Positions 14,703 through 24,193 are shown, counted from the stretch's first letter. The stretch is 64,000 nt of DNA from Pontibacter korlensis (GCF_000973725.1 NZ_CP009621.1:1183501-1247500), one strand, 5' to 3'. The notes: a model not told the origin generated them from the sequence alone. Numbers and translations: made by a program.

Positions 14703-16820
14703 ATGGTAACAGATAAAACTAAAAAGCTGAAAGATAGCTCCGATACCCCTTTTATAAATCGGGAACTGAGTTGGCTTGCTTTTAACTATAGAGTACTGCA
14801 GGAGGCTAAAGATACTAATGTGCCCCTGCTGGAGCGCATCAAATTCATGGCTATTTTCTCATCCAACCTGGATGAGTATTTTAAAGTGCGAGTAGCCACC
14901 CTTAAGCGCCTGATCAAACTGAAACCCAAAACCCGCAGCAGGCTGGAAGAGGAGCCACAGGAGACACTGGAGCAAGTACTACAGGAGGTTCATCGGCAGC
15001 AGGAGGAATTTGGGCAGGTGTTCCGTGATGGCATACTAGCCGATCTGCGCCAGCACAACATCCACATGCTAACAGAGCATGGCCTTAATGAAGAGCAGGA
15101 AGCCTGGATTAGCGACTATTTTGAAGAAACGATTGAGCCGCTGCTGCTGCCTATTATACTGGACGAGACAGAAACGCACCTTTTCCTGCGAGACCAAACC
15201 GTATACCTGGGCGTGAAGATGTGGGACCCTACAGAAGCCGACTGCAAACCAGAACGCTTCGCCATGCTTGAGATTCCTACCAAAAAGCACGGAAGCCGCT
15301 TTGTAAAACTGCCTACAGTGGATGAGCATCGCTATGTCATGTTTATAGATGACGTGATTCGCTTCTGTCTGCCCAAGCTATTCCCGAAGTATAAATCTTT
15401 TGCTGCTCACGCTGTAAAGGTATCCAGGGATGCGGAGCTGGATATTGAGGAAGAAGTATCTGGAAGTTTGATGGCCAAAATACAGAAGAGCCTGAAGAAG
15501 CGTGAAACCGGTTATCCTGCCCGCCTACTCTACGACCCGGAAGCGCCTCAGGACCTGCTCGACATGATGGTAGCCCATACAGGCATTACTGAGGATGAAT
15601 TAGTACTGGGCAGCAAGTACCATAACTTCCGCGACTTTTTTCAGTTCCCGGACTTCAACCTGCCTGACCTGAAGTATAAACCACAGCCTACCCTCATACA
15701 TCCGCAGCTGGAACAAGCAACAAGCATGCTTGCCGCCATGAAGGAACGTGATTACCTGGTACACTATCCTTACCAGTCTTTCGATTACGTGCTTCGCCTG
15801 TTTGATGAGGCTGCTCGTGACCCCAAGGTTACCTCTATAAACGCAACGCTTTACCGTGTGGCTGATAACTCAAAAGTAGCTAAGGCCCTAGTTAAAGCGG
15901 CCAAAAACGGAAAACTGGTTACGGTGGTAGTAGAGCTGAAGGCCCGTTTCGACGAGGAGTCAAACATTTACTGGGCAGGAAAACTACAGAAAGCAGGCGC
16001 CAACGTTATTTTTGGTGTACCCGACCTGAAGGTGCACTCTAAAATTGGCCTTATTACCCGAAATGAGCGAGGTAAGCTAGTTAACTATGCCTACCTGAGC
16101 ACAGGTAACTATAACGAAGCGACTTCCAAAATATACGCCGATCACGCCCTTTTTACATCTGATAAGCGACTAACTAAGGATGTTGAGCAAGTCTTTAATT
16201 TCTTTATAGACCGCCAAACTGACAAGAAGTTCGACCATTTGTTGGTGGCTCCCATTAACATGCGTCAGAGTTTTGTAAAGCTGGTTGACCAGGAAGTCAA
16301 GAACGCCAAGAAGGGATTACCGGCAAGTATGATCCTGAAGATGAACGCACTTCAGGATGGAAGGATGATCAAAAAGCTGTATCAGGCTAGCCAAGCCGGA
16401 GTAAAAATACAGTTGCTGGTGCGCGGTATCTGCTGCCTGGTGCCAGGGGTAGAGGGGCTGAGCGAAAATATTGAGGTGCGTAGCATCGTGGACCGCTATC
16501 TGGAGCATGCGCGGGTTTATGTCTTCCATAACAACGGCGATGAAAAAATGTATATCGCATCCGCAGATTGGATGACCCGAAACCTAAACCGCCGGGTGGA
16601 GGTCGCCTTTCCGCTTTACCAACCAGAACTGGTGGAGCAGGTGCGCCATATTATAGACCTACAGCTGCAGGACGATAAGAAAGCTCGTAATGTAGACAAC
16701 AGCTACCTTAAGCCTGAAGAGCCTACTGACGTTCGTTCCCAATACGCCACCTATGAGTACCTGCGCGAGTTGGTGTCACCAAAGGTGGAGGACGCCTTCA
16801 AAACAGAGCAGGAACAGTAG
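14703..16820 (+). CDS. ppk1: Polyphosphate kinase 1
   Basis: PPK1 makes inorganic polyphosphate from ATP at the inner face of the membrane. The 705-residue protein has the N-terminal FINRELSWLAFN (residues 18-29), the phospholipase-D-like C1 and C2 domains, and the autophosphorylated histidine H445 in VHSKIGL. H602 in VDRYLEH matches the second E. coli active-site histidine (H592). One difference stands out: the position 19 residues after H445, a histidine in E. coli (YAHIGTGNF), is tyrosine Y464 here (YAYLSTGNY). DNA on both sides is in frame, so this is real variation. Whether it matters is uncertain. The gene follows sixA closely and ends at a bidirectional terminator. Confidence 0.95.
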   Translation: MVTDKTKKLKDSSDTPFINRELSWLAFNYRVLQEAKDTNVPLLERIKFMAIFSSNLDEYFKVRVATLKRLIKLKPKTRSRLEEEPQETLEQVLQEVHRQQEEFGQVFRDGILADLRQHNIHMLTEHGLNEEQEAWISDYFEETIEPLLLPIILDETETHLFLRDQTVYLGVKMWDPTEADCKPERFAMLEIPTKKHGSRFVKLPTVDEHRYVMFIDDVIRFCLPKLFPKYKSFAAHAVKVSRDAELDIEEEVSGSLMAKIQKSLKKRETGYPARLLYDPEAPQDLLDMMVAHTGITEDELVLGSKYHNFRDFFQFPDFNLPDLKYKPQPTLIHPQLEQATSMLAAMKERDYLVHYPYQSFDYVLRLFDEAARDPKVTSINATLYRVADNSKVAKALVKAAKNGKLVTVVVELKARFDEESNIYWAGKLQKAGANVIFGVPDLKVHSKIGLITRNERGKLVNYAYLSTGNYNEATSKIYADHALFTSDKRLTKDVEQVFNFFIDRQTDKKFDHLLVAPINMRQSFVKLVDQEVKNAKKGLPASMILKMNALQDGRMIKKLYQASQAGVKIQLLVRGICCLVPGVEGLSENIEVRSIVDRYLEHARVYVFHNNGDEKMYIASADWMTRNLNRRVEVAFPLYQPELVEQVRHIIDLQLQDDKKARNVDNSYLKPEEPTDVRSQYATYEYLRELVSPKVEDAFKTEQEQ

Positions 16821-16845
16821 CAACTTATACTTTGTAAACCTTAAT

Positions 16846-16892
16846 AAAAGCAATATGCCCAGCTATAGAGTACAGCTGGCCATATTGCTTTT
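16846..16892. terminator. Bidirectional terminator between ppk1 and a convergent gene
   Basis: AAAAGCAATATGCCCAGCT pairs with its near-exact complement (one mismatch) over a 9-base loop. The A-rich and T-rich ends allow it to stop transcription from ppk1 and from the minus-strand gene ending at 16910. Confidence 0.8.
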
Positions 16893-16909
16893 AAAGGTTC
16901 TCGCTAAAA

Positions 16910-17935
16910 CTAGCGGTTCTTTTCTGTAAATCTTCTCGGCGGAACCAGAAACAGCTCTACCCCCACGTATCCTGTACCGGCTAAATCATTTCTTATCAAC
17001 TCATCTCGGGAGCCAACCTCATCAAACAGGCGGTGCCTGTAGTACTGCCGGAAACCTCCTTCTACAGCAAACCACAGGAAGTCATATATCTCCCGCTCCA
17101 TTCTCAACAGTCCTTTAATATCTGTGCGGCGGAGCTCCAGGTCCTTGAACTCTGACAGTGGCGGCTCATCAACATAAAGGTTGTAACTAGCGCCCTCCAG
17201 GCGATAGCCGGCGTAGAACAGGGTCTTTTCATTGGCATTATATCGTACCCGAAGGTTAGCCGGGAAGATAGATTCCACTCCCCAGTTATCGTTGAACGTG
17301 CGGTTATACAATATCCCTGGGTACACTCTCTGTCGCCCAAAGGTATAGCCCCACTGCAGGCCCACCCCGATAGAATAATCAGGGGACTTCTTCCAGCCGT
17401 AGGCTAAGTCTATTGTTGTTTTAAGGTAATCGGTTATGTTGATGTTGTCATGAGTATAATCTCCGTTGAGTTCGCCTTTCACCCTTACGAGGTAAAAGTT
17501 ACGCTCATTCAGGGAGTGCAGGTAAGCTACCTGTAAGCCCAAGCTCTTCAGGTTCTTGTCTTCCAGGTAACGGTACAGGTCGTACGATGACTCTGAGAGT
17601 CCTTCGAAGTTGAACTCCTCCAGCTCGTAGTTAACACCAACAATAAGCTTTGTCTGTGGCTTGTTTAGTATGGGCGCAAAGGCACGCACCATAAATTGAT
17701 TGTGTCTTTTAATATGTCCCTGTCCGTTTCCTACACGGGGGTCATCAGACTCTGAATCAATATCGAAGTTAGGTAAGCGATCATAGCTGATCACTACTCC
17801 ACGAGATTTACCCATGCCCCGCACACCTGGCGAGGCAAACTCTTCTAAAGCCTCCGTTTCGGGAGCCTGTGCCTGTGCTGGTAGCACAAAGCACATAAGG
17901 GCTAGTAATGGTAAAAGTATGTTAATTTTTCTCAT
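16910..17935 (-). CDS. Exported outer-membrane protein (DUF6268-like)
   Basis: The 341-residue protein begins with a signal peptide (MRKINILLPLLALMCFVLPAQAQ). The mature part is a run of amphipathic beta-strands (VGVGLQWGYTF, LRVRYNANEKTLFYAGYRL, WFAVEGGFRQYY) typical of a barrel; it resembles the DUF6268 group, whose function is unknown. It lies 74 bases after the stop of the large phosphatase-barrel gene on the same strand, with no hairpin between, so the two are probably one operon. The start has the AACTATG context. A role together with the upstream barrel is plausible but not shown. Confidence 0.75.
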   Translation of the reverse strand: MRKINILLPLLALMCFVLPAQAQAPETEALEEFASPGVRGMGKSRGVVISYDRLPNFDIDSESDDPRVGNGQGHIKRHNQFMVRAFAPILNKPQTKLIVGVNYELEEFNFEGLSESSYDLYRYLEDKNLKSLGLQVAYLHSLNERNFYLVRVKGELNGDYTHDNINITDYLKTTIDLAYGWKKSPDYSIGVGLQWGYTFGRQRVYPGILYNRTFNDNWGVESIFPANLRVRYNANEKTLFYAGYRLEGASYNLYVDEPPLSEFKDLELRRTDIKGLLRMEREIYDFLWFAVEGGFRQYYRHRLFDEVGSRDELIRNDLAGTGYVGVELFLVPPRRFTEKNR

Positions 17936-18009
17936 AGTTTATCTTGGCTGAGGGGATGTAAAGCCCCAATACTCATGTGCCTTTATATACTTACATCCCC
18001 GTTTTAGTG

Positions 18010-21000
18010 TTAGAAAAAGAAGCCAAAGTTTAACATCCACAAATCTTCTTCCTCACCTCGGGAATAACTTAGCGACAGCACCGTGCGGTTCAACAGATCC
18101 AGCCATACTCCTCCGCCGTACCCCATGTGCAAATTCCGGAAAACGGATCCTTCCACTTCGTTGTCGGTATATACTTTACCCGCATCCAAATGAGCAAGTA
18201 ACCCAAACTTGGCAGGTGTAAGGTACAGGTTGTAGTCGAGCAGGTGCAGGCGGGCCTCTCCGTTGGCATATACGCTGCTGCGGCCGGCATAGCGTGTACG
18301 GCGGTAGCCGCGCAGGTTCTCAGTGCCACCCAACGTGCTGGCCTGGTAAAAACGGTAATCTCCGAAGTTATGCGAAGCACCTACCCTACCCGCCCAGGTA
18401 AGCTGAAACGGGAAGTTAGGAGTGATATAAAAGCGAAACTCGGAGCTTAGATTGGTGAAGTTCAGTTTCTCAGCGCCTATTTGTTGGTTAAAACTGATGG
18501 TATTGTACCAGCGCATGCCTATACGTGGGTTAGCATCAGTACTGCCACTGCCAAGTACCACCAGGTTGGCAAAGGCCCTGGCTCCAAGGTAGTGTTGTAC
18601 TTTAAACCGGCCTTCCTCTGCATTGTAAGTTCCCTCGCGCAACTGCCCTGCCCTTGCCTGGTCCAATAGGAAGTTTTCTTCGTTTGGCATGTCTACCTCG
18701 AACCTATCGTAGGTAGGACCTATGCCCATTTTTACAAATGTAACCGGCACCCGGAAGAGCGCTGCATTAAGCGAAACACGCTCATAGCGTACCCTATAAT
18801 AAGTGTCGTCGGTTCCTGGTGCCTGTTCGGTCCCGTTGCCAATGCCGTAGAAGTTGCGCCGGAACTGAGGGCCCTGCAGGTGGGCACCTAGCGCCAGGTT
18901 CCAATCACCTAGCACGTTTCGCACATCACCCGTATACTTTAGGTTATAGGAGCTGGTCCGGAAAGCATAATTTGCCTCTAGCAGGTGCTCTGCCGCATAA
19001 GGGTTTTTGCGGAACTTCTGCGTGCGCCAAAGTATACCGGCTCCCAAAAACACGCCATCCTCCATATTATACTCTGCCGACAGGCGCGGACCTACATAAG
19101 GCAGTTTATAGTTATCACGGTCGTAGAGGTTGACCTCATCATAAGGGTCTGTTTTGTCTTTTGTCTCGATACTGAAGCTAAACTGGTTTCCTTCTTCTGT
19201 ATCATATACAACCGTGTGCTTTTTAAGACCACTTACATGGGATGAGTCGGTAATAATATCTGCATCGTTGCCTCCGATAATGCGCACGACAATGCTTTTA
19301 TCTACATCGCCTGTTATCACAAACTCATCTTTGCCGTCCATGCCGTAGATGCGAACCTCTTTTGTTTCATTGGTAAAGAAGGTACGGTTAAATATTTCTT
19401 CCCGCACTTCACCTTCTTTGGAGGTTTTGTACCCTACTACCTGCAACCGCTGGTTATCCAGACGTGTTATCAGAAACCGTTCATGTTTATCGCTTCCGGT
19501 GATGTCTACGTATTGTGCCAGGAAGTCGTAGTAACGGGCTGCAGCCTGTGGCAGCTTCTCCCGCCTTGCCTGTAGCTTGGCTGTAATCTCTACTCCAGAT
19601 AGCTCACGTACCGGCTCAGGCCATTGCTGTACAGCTTCCGCTATTACCTCGTCCGTCATACTTTTCCTGATATCCTGAGCAATCTGCAGCCATTCCTGCC
19701 GGGTAACCTTTGAGGTCAAAGTACGGTCCAGGGTAATGCCGCTCAGGTTAAGGCCCACCACATCAGGGAAGTCGTAGTCAAAGTTTTGTATGTTCCGGAT
19801 GCCCCACTTGCGCGTAACCAGCCAGGGCAGCACACCATCGGCTTTGAAAAAGGCTTGGTCGCGGTCTTCGGGCACAGGTGTATAAAGATTGCCTTTATCG
19901 GGTTTGTCCTCCTCTACCCAGCGCCACTGCCCTTCATGCCTGTCCCAGTCGCCGATAAGCATATCAAAGAGACGAGCACGAACATACTCCCGCTGATCAA
20001 CCTCGTGGTCATTATCCTCCACCAGCTCCTCCAGCACCTTGTCGGTACCTACCAAATTTTTGGCATATCCCAAGCTGGCTGTTTCCTCGTGGTTCTCGTC
20101 GGCATCCTCCTCCAGGTAAGCAAGTGTGTTGCTGAACTGATCCTGGTACAGCCGCAAGTATGGCGTATTTGGAATGTACACCAGCCTTGGATTAGTATGA
20201 AATATGCCAGCCGCATCTGCAAGGCGGGGTATTATAAGCGCTCCGTAAGGGTGCTGAGCAGAGATCTGGTCCTGCAGCAGGACACGGGCAGCAGTTTCGC
20301 GCAGGTATGGCGGCAAGGCTTTACTTGGATCTTTGTCCACAGTGCGCAGGCTATACTCCTTGGCATCTGGGTTACGCACCTTCAGTGCCGCTGTTTGCTT
20401 ACCCCCTCCCAACTGGTAAGGCGTCAGGCCTCCATGTTCGCTTGCCATATCCAGCAGCGGCACTTTTACCGGAGCTGCCCACACATCACGGTAGTGTTGT
20501 CCCAGCAGAGTCTTGTGCAGTCCGCCGGCCTGGTAGTTTGAGTTGGCCGCGAGTGTCACGGTGCTGTCAGCGTAGTTCGTGTTATCAGTTATCGCCGGAC
20601 GCTCCTCACGTGGCTTCTTTTTATAGAGCAGGGTGCGGTACATAATTTTACCTGTTTCGCCCTTGCCCTCAGGTGTCCAGAATTCTGCCCATACTTCGCC
20701 GTTCTCGTGATAGGTTGTTTTCACAAAGCCTTTCACCTTATGGGCATACTCCGCCACACCAGGTTTCACATAATCGGTTTTGCAACCGGACCCGCTAACA
20801 ATATGCGCCAGGTTGTTATACTTGAAGTACTGCAGCGCGTGCTCGTGGCCGGCAGCGTAGGTGATATTGTCATACTTGTTAAAGATGTCGAGCAGGCCCT
20901 GGATATAGGCTTGGTAACGCGGATGCGGAATGTCCTGCAGAATACCGCCATACTTGCGCGCGAATGGATAAATAGATCCAATTACAGGCAATGGCAGGTA

Positions 21001-21822
21001 CATCCAATCGCGAAGCATCGTGAGCGGGAAGAAATGATCCTTAGGAGTAAAAAAGCCGCCGTGCTCTCCGCGAGTCATCAGTGGGTGGTGGGCAACAACC
21101 AGAATGTCGCTGCCGCTGTTCTTCTTTATAATATCTTCCAGCTTTAAGAGCATCTCGCCTTCGGTAGCAGAGCCACAGTTGCTGTTGTCACCGTAAGGGC
21201 GGTTAAAAGGATGCAGCCACCACTCCGAGTCCAGCGCAATCAGTACCAGGTCTTCGCTTAGTTTTACCTCGTAGGGACCAGGGCAGCCATTGCCTGGCAC
21301 ATAAAAATCGCCGCCAACTACGATATTCTCATCTGTCAGGTACTCGTTAACATAGCGCTGCTCCCGCATTACAGCCTCTAAACCCCCACGGCCGCTGTGG
21401 TTCCAGTCGTGGTTACCAGGTATCATGTACTTTTCTCCGGGATAGCCTTTCAGAATATCGAGCTGGGCCTTCAGGCGGTTCTCTGAGACTTCACGGTCAA
21501 GCTTGTCGGGGGCTGGCAAGCCGTTCATGTACACGTTATCGCCTAGGAAAATGGTGGCACTCTTCTCCCCTGTCTCCATCATCATCTTGCGCATCAGCAA
21601 TAGTGAGGGCTCTCCATTCAAATCAGGGGCTCCAACATCTCCGATCAGAAAAACAGTATAAAGAACATCGTTATCGGGTGCAGGGCTTGCTTGCTCCCAG
21701 GTAAGGGCTTTGCTACTATAATGTGGCTCTGTTGAAATACAGGCTGAGAGAAAGAAGCTCAGCAGAACACACCACCCGAAGCGCGCCTGCAGCCGATGTG
21801 TATGCTGTAATAATTTTATCAT
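18010..21822 (-). CDS. Metallophosphatase - kinase-like - Omp85-type barrel fusion protein
   Basis: At 1270 residues this is the largest gene here. It opens with a signal sequence ending in the lipobox LSAC (C28). A calcineurin-type metallophosphatase follows, with GDVG (61-64), GDN (94-96), GNHDW (136-140), AHHP near 244 and GHEH near 327. Residues about 467-700 look like a distant kinase fold: a GGGKQTAALK loop near 470, SLRTVDKD near 490, GDWDRHEGQW near 620 and EDRDQAFF near 650. A short RTX-like patch (GGNDADI) precedes a C-terminal barrel of about 380 residues with the Omp85/BamA-like GGTENLRGYR and a final FGFFF. It should sit in the outer membrane with enzymatic domains in the periplasm or outside. 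The kinase reading is inference. Confidence 0.75.
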   Translation of the reverse strand: MIKLLQHTHRLQARFGWCVLLSFFLSACISTEPHYSSKALTWEQASPAPDNDVLYTVFLIGDVGAPDLNGEPSLLLMRKMMMETGEKSATIFLGDNVYMNGLPAPDKLDREVSENRLKAQLDILKGYPGEKYMIPGNHDWNHSGRGGLEAVMREQRYVNEYLTDENIVVGGDFYVPGNGCPGPYEVKLSEDLVLIALDSEWWLHPFNRPYGDNSNCGSATEGEMLLKLEDIIKKNSGSDILVVAHHPLMTRGEHGGFFTPKDHFFPLTMLRDWMYLPLPVIGSIYPFARKYGGILQDIPHPRYQAYIQGLLDIFNKYDNITYAAGHEHALQYFKYNNLAHIVSGSGCKTDYVKPGVAEYAHKVKGFVKTTYHENGEVWAEFWTPEGKGETGKIMYRTLLYKKKPREERPAITDNTNYADSTVTLAANSNYQAGGLHKTLLGQHYRDVWAAPVKVPLLDMASEHGGLTPYQLGGGKQTAALKVRNPDAKEYSLRTVDKDPSKALPPYLRETAARVLLQDQISAQHPYGALIIPRLADAAGIFHTNPRLVYIPNTPYLRLYQDQFSNTLAYLEEDADENHEETASLGYAKNLVGTDKVLEELVEDNDHEVDQREYVRARLFDMLIGDWDRHEGQWRWVEEDKPDKGNLYTPVPEDRDQAFFKADGVLPWLVTRKWGIRNIQNFDYDFPDVVGLNLSGITLDRTLTSKVTRQEWLQIAQDIRKSMTDEVIAEAVQQWPEPVRELSGVEITAKLQARREKLPQAAARYYDFLAQYVDITGSDKHERFLITRLDNQRLQVVGYKTSKEGEVREEIFNRTFFTNETKEVRIYGMDGKDEFVITGDVDKSIVVRIIGGNDADIITDSSHVSGLKKHTVVYDTEEGNQFSFSIETKDKTDPYDEVNLYDRDNYKLPYVGPRLSAEYNMEDGVFLGAGILWRTQKFRKNPYAAEHLLEANYAFRTSSYNLKYTGDVRNVLGDWNLALGAHLQGPQFRRNFYGIGNGTEQAPGTDDTYYRVRYERVSLNAALFRVPVTFVKMGIGPTYDRFEVDMPNEENFLLDQARAGQLREGTYNAEEGRFKVQHYLGARAFANLVVLGSGSTDANPRIGMRWYNTISFNQQIGAEKLNFTNLSSEFRFYITPNFPFQLTWAGRVGASHNFGDYRFYQASTLGGTENLRGYRRTRYAGRSSVYANGEARLHLLDYNLYLTPAKFGLLAHLDAGKVYTDNEVEGSVFRNLHMGYGGGVWLDLLNRTVLSLSYSRGEEEDLWMLNFGFFF

Positions 21823-22222
21823 AGTTATGTTGGCTTAGAACATTTGCTGGTGTGGCACACTGCTGCGGATGCCGGCCTGCTAGCAGCACCTGAAAGTATG
21901 GCTGTAAGTCTGGGCGTACCAAAGGTGAGAACAGGCAGATACAGCTTTGATCTTTACACCGGTAGATCCACACGGCTCCATTCATGCTACAGTGTATGCC
22001 ACAGGAGCGGCAAAACTGAAATTCATAAACGAGACGACCCTGCTTTTAGTTATTACCTTCCTGTATACTGCCAGATACCACCGCTGTTGCTCTTTTCACT
22101 AACAAAATGCTGTTTTTACCGTAACCGCAGATTACCATGTGCCACACAGCTAGCACCCTGCCGTCGGATCTGCATTTACTGCCATACGCGCACCCGGACC
22201 CGGCGCTGCAACATGACCAATT
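21823..22222. other. 400-base intergenic region between divergent genes, no gene seen
   Basis: It separates the large phosphatase-barrel gene (minus) from the HD-PycTM gene (plus). An open frame across it reads as cysteine- and arginine-rich nonsense without any start signal or family likeness, so I do not call it. Promoters for both flanking genes must lie here, but no clear TAnnTTTG box was found. Confidence 0.5.
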
Positions 22223-23422
22223 ATGGAAGACCAGACAATAATAAAACATGCCGGTGAGTTTGTATTCCGGCTTTTTAAAGATAGGCTCTCTAAAAAGTTA
22301 GTTTATCATAACTACAAGCACACCTTCGAGACTGTAGCCGAAGCCCAGGATTTAGGCCAGCGGAGCAGGATTTCTGATGACCAACTACAGGACCTGGTAC
22401 TGGCTGCCTGGTTCCACGATACAGGCTATGTGGACGCTTATGATGGGCATGAGGAAGAAAGCGTAAAAATCGCTACTGAGTGGCTGCAGGAAAAAGCGTA
22501 CCCCCAGGAGCGCATTAATGTTATTACCGGTATTATTCTCGCCACCAAGCACAAGACAGAGCCGGAAACGCTGCTACAGGAACTGATGGTTGATGCCGAC
22601 ATGTCAAACATCGGGAAAGAGACTTTTTTTGCCACAGCAGAGCTCCTGCGCGTGGAGTGGGAGATTTTCCGCGACACGTTCTTTACTGACAGTGAATGGG
22701 AGCAGTTCCAGATGGACTTCCTGCTCTCTACTACCTTTCATACCAATCAGGCACAGCGTAAGTTCGCCTCACAGCTAGGGCTAAACATACAGGAGCAGCG
22801 CAGCCGCCTGAGCAAAGAGATTGAGAAAAAGAAAAAAGAGGAGAAGAAGAACCGTAAAACACTGGCCCAGCCTAAGCGCGGCATCGAAACGATGTTCCGT
22901 AACACGTACCGCACGCACCTGGACCTGAGTGCTATTGCTGATAACAAAGCCAATATGATGATCAGCCTAAACGCTATCATTATCTCGGTTATCATCACGT
23001 ACCTGAGTGCAAAAACCTCCACCATCGGTGCCGAGTATACCACTCATCGAACTTTTCTTATCCCAATTGGGATACTGCTGCTGACTACGCTCGGCTCTGT
23101 TGTGTTTGCCATCATTTCAGCGCAACCAGAGGTAACGAGCTTCACGCTTAAGAAGAAGAAGGACCAGCGCTTAGACACCCGCAAGATCAACTTACTGTTC
23201 TTCGGTAACTTCACCAACTTACCGCTGGAAGAGTTTCAGCGAGGCATGCACGATATCATGCGCGATAAGAAGTCGCTGTACAACAACATGATTACCGATA
23301 TATACTACCTTGGAGAGGTGCTTAGCCGCAAGTATAAAATACTTCGCATTTCCTACACCATCTTTATGGTGGGCTTGGTGCTAACAGTAGTAGGGTTTGC
23401 CGTAGCCGTAGCCTCTTATTAA
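22223..23422 (+). CDS. HD-domain phosphohydrolase fused to PycTM (Pycsar-effector-type) membrane domain
   Basis: The 399-residue protein has an N-terminal HD domain with H29, H33, the H65-D66 pair in WFHDTGY and D124 in VDADMS, the usual metal ligands. A lysine-rich helix (195-215) leads into a C-terminal membrane domain with three predicted segments (about 246-262, 278-298 and 378-397). The first is preceded by ADNKANMMISLNAI, the hallmark of the DUF5706/PycTM family, known as the effector domain of Pycsar anti-phage systems. Pycsar effectors respond to cCMP or cUMP made by a neighbouring cyclase; none is present here. The HD part may hydrolyse a nucleotide. A housekeeping signalling role is equally likely, since Bacteroidota often carry such proteins alone. 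Confidence 0.8.
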   Translation: MEDQTIIKHAGEFVFRLFKDRLSKKLVYHNYKHTFETVAEAQDLGQRSRISDDQLQDLVLAAWFHDTGYVDAYDGHEEESVKIATEWLQEKAYPQERINVITGIILATKHKTEPETLLQELMVDADMSNIGKETFFATAELLRVEWEIFRDTFFTDSEWEQFQMDFLLSTTFHTNQAQRKFASQLGLNIQEQRSRLSKEIEKKKKEEKKNRKTLAQPKRGIETMFRNTYRTHLDLSAIADNKANMMISLNAIIISVIITYLSAKTSTIGAEYTTHRTFLIPIGILLLTTLGSVVFAIISAQPEVTSFTLKKKKDQRLDTRKINLLFFGNFTNLPLEEFQRGMHDIMRDKKSLYNNMITDIYYLGEVLSRKYKILRISYTIFMVGLVLTVVGFAVAVASY

Positions 23423-23455
23423 CAGGTTGCCTTGCTTTTGCAGTAGCTGATACTG

Positions 23456-23463
23456 TACTTTTG
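23456..23463 (+). promoter_or_regulatory. Candidate -7 box for the SRPBCC gene
   Basis: TACTTTTG fits TAnnTTTG, lies 33 bases after the HD-PycTM stop and ends 51 bases before the next ATG. It suggests the SRPBCC gene can be transcribed independently. Confidence 0.4.
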
Positions 23464-23514
23464 CCGAGACATTTATGCTAATATGGCACCTTACTTATTA
23501 CCTGCAGCCAGCCA

Positions 23515-24012
23515 ATGCCCGTAATTAGCTTTGAGACCATTGTTAAGGCCCCGATAGAAGTCTGCTTTGACCTCTCCAGAAGTATAGACTTGCACTCCAT
23601 CTCTACCAGGCAAACCGGCGAACGAGCCATTGCCGGGGTTACCTCAGGCTTGATTGAGCTTAGTGAAACAGTAACGTGGCGGGCAAAGCACTTAGGCATT
23701 TGGCAAAATCTGACAAGCAAGATAACAGAGTACAACCGCCCCTATCACTTTTCGGATGAGATGGTACGGGGAGCTTTTAAGCGGTTCAAGCACGAGCATC
23801 ATTTCAGACAGGATGGAGACTATACCGTGATGCTGGATATATTTGACTACACCTCTCCCTTCGGTCCTTTAGGCAAACTTGCTGACAAGCTGTTTCTCAA
23901 AGAATACATGGCCCGCTTCCTTCATGAGCGAGACAGTGTAATAAAAGAGTTCGCTGAATCGGATAGGTGGCAGGATATCGTGAACATTGCTCGTGTTGTT
24001 AAAGGCCTCTAA
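23515..24012 (+). CDS. SRPBCC-fold ligand-binding protein
   Basis: The 165-residue protein matches the SRPBCC (START/Bet v1-like) superfamily of the COG4276 type: it begins with FETIVKAPIEVCFDLSRSIDLH, has a central VTWRAKHLGIWQNLTSKI strand pair, and a C-terminal helix ending in FLHERDSVIKEFAES. Proteins of this fold bind hydrophobic ligands in a deep cavity and may act as cyclases or carriers. No catalytic residue is conserved enough to name an activity. There is no signal peptide, so it is cytoplasmic. The gene is 92 bases downstream of the HD-PycTM gene. A short out-of-frame ATG just upstream was rejected as the start because the fold begins at 23515. Confidence 0.8.
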   Translation: MPVISFETIVKAPIEVCFDLSRSIDLHSISTRQTGERAIAGVTSGLIELSETVTWRAKHLGIWQNLTSKITEYNRPYHFSDEMVRGAFKRFKHEHHFRQDGDYTVMLDIFDYTSPFGPLGKLADKLFLKEYMARFLHERDSVIKEFAESDRWQDIVNIARVVKGL

Positions 24013-24193
24013 GCCTTCCCGCATAAAATCAGCTTACAAACCAGCATAAAGGTCCTCAAGCAAAAACACACAAGTTTTTATAGTACAGCCATTTACTACA
24101 TTCTATAGTTATATCACCTCTTGTGCAGATATAGCTACAGAATTTTCTCTACTAGCTTACTATTTGATATCATGTAATGAAACTATACCTTTG

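Noticed and set aside
19786-20541. 251-codon plus-strand frame inside the phosphatase-barrel gene
   Set aside because: Antisense shadow of a real gene with clear domains; no independent signal.
21844-22257. A 137-codon open frame between divergent genes
   Set aside because: The translation is Cys/Arg-rich with no family likeness or start signal, and it overlaps the HD-PycTM start; it looks like chance.
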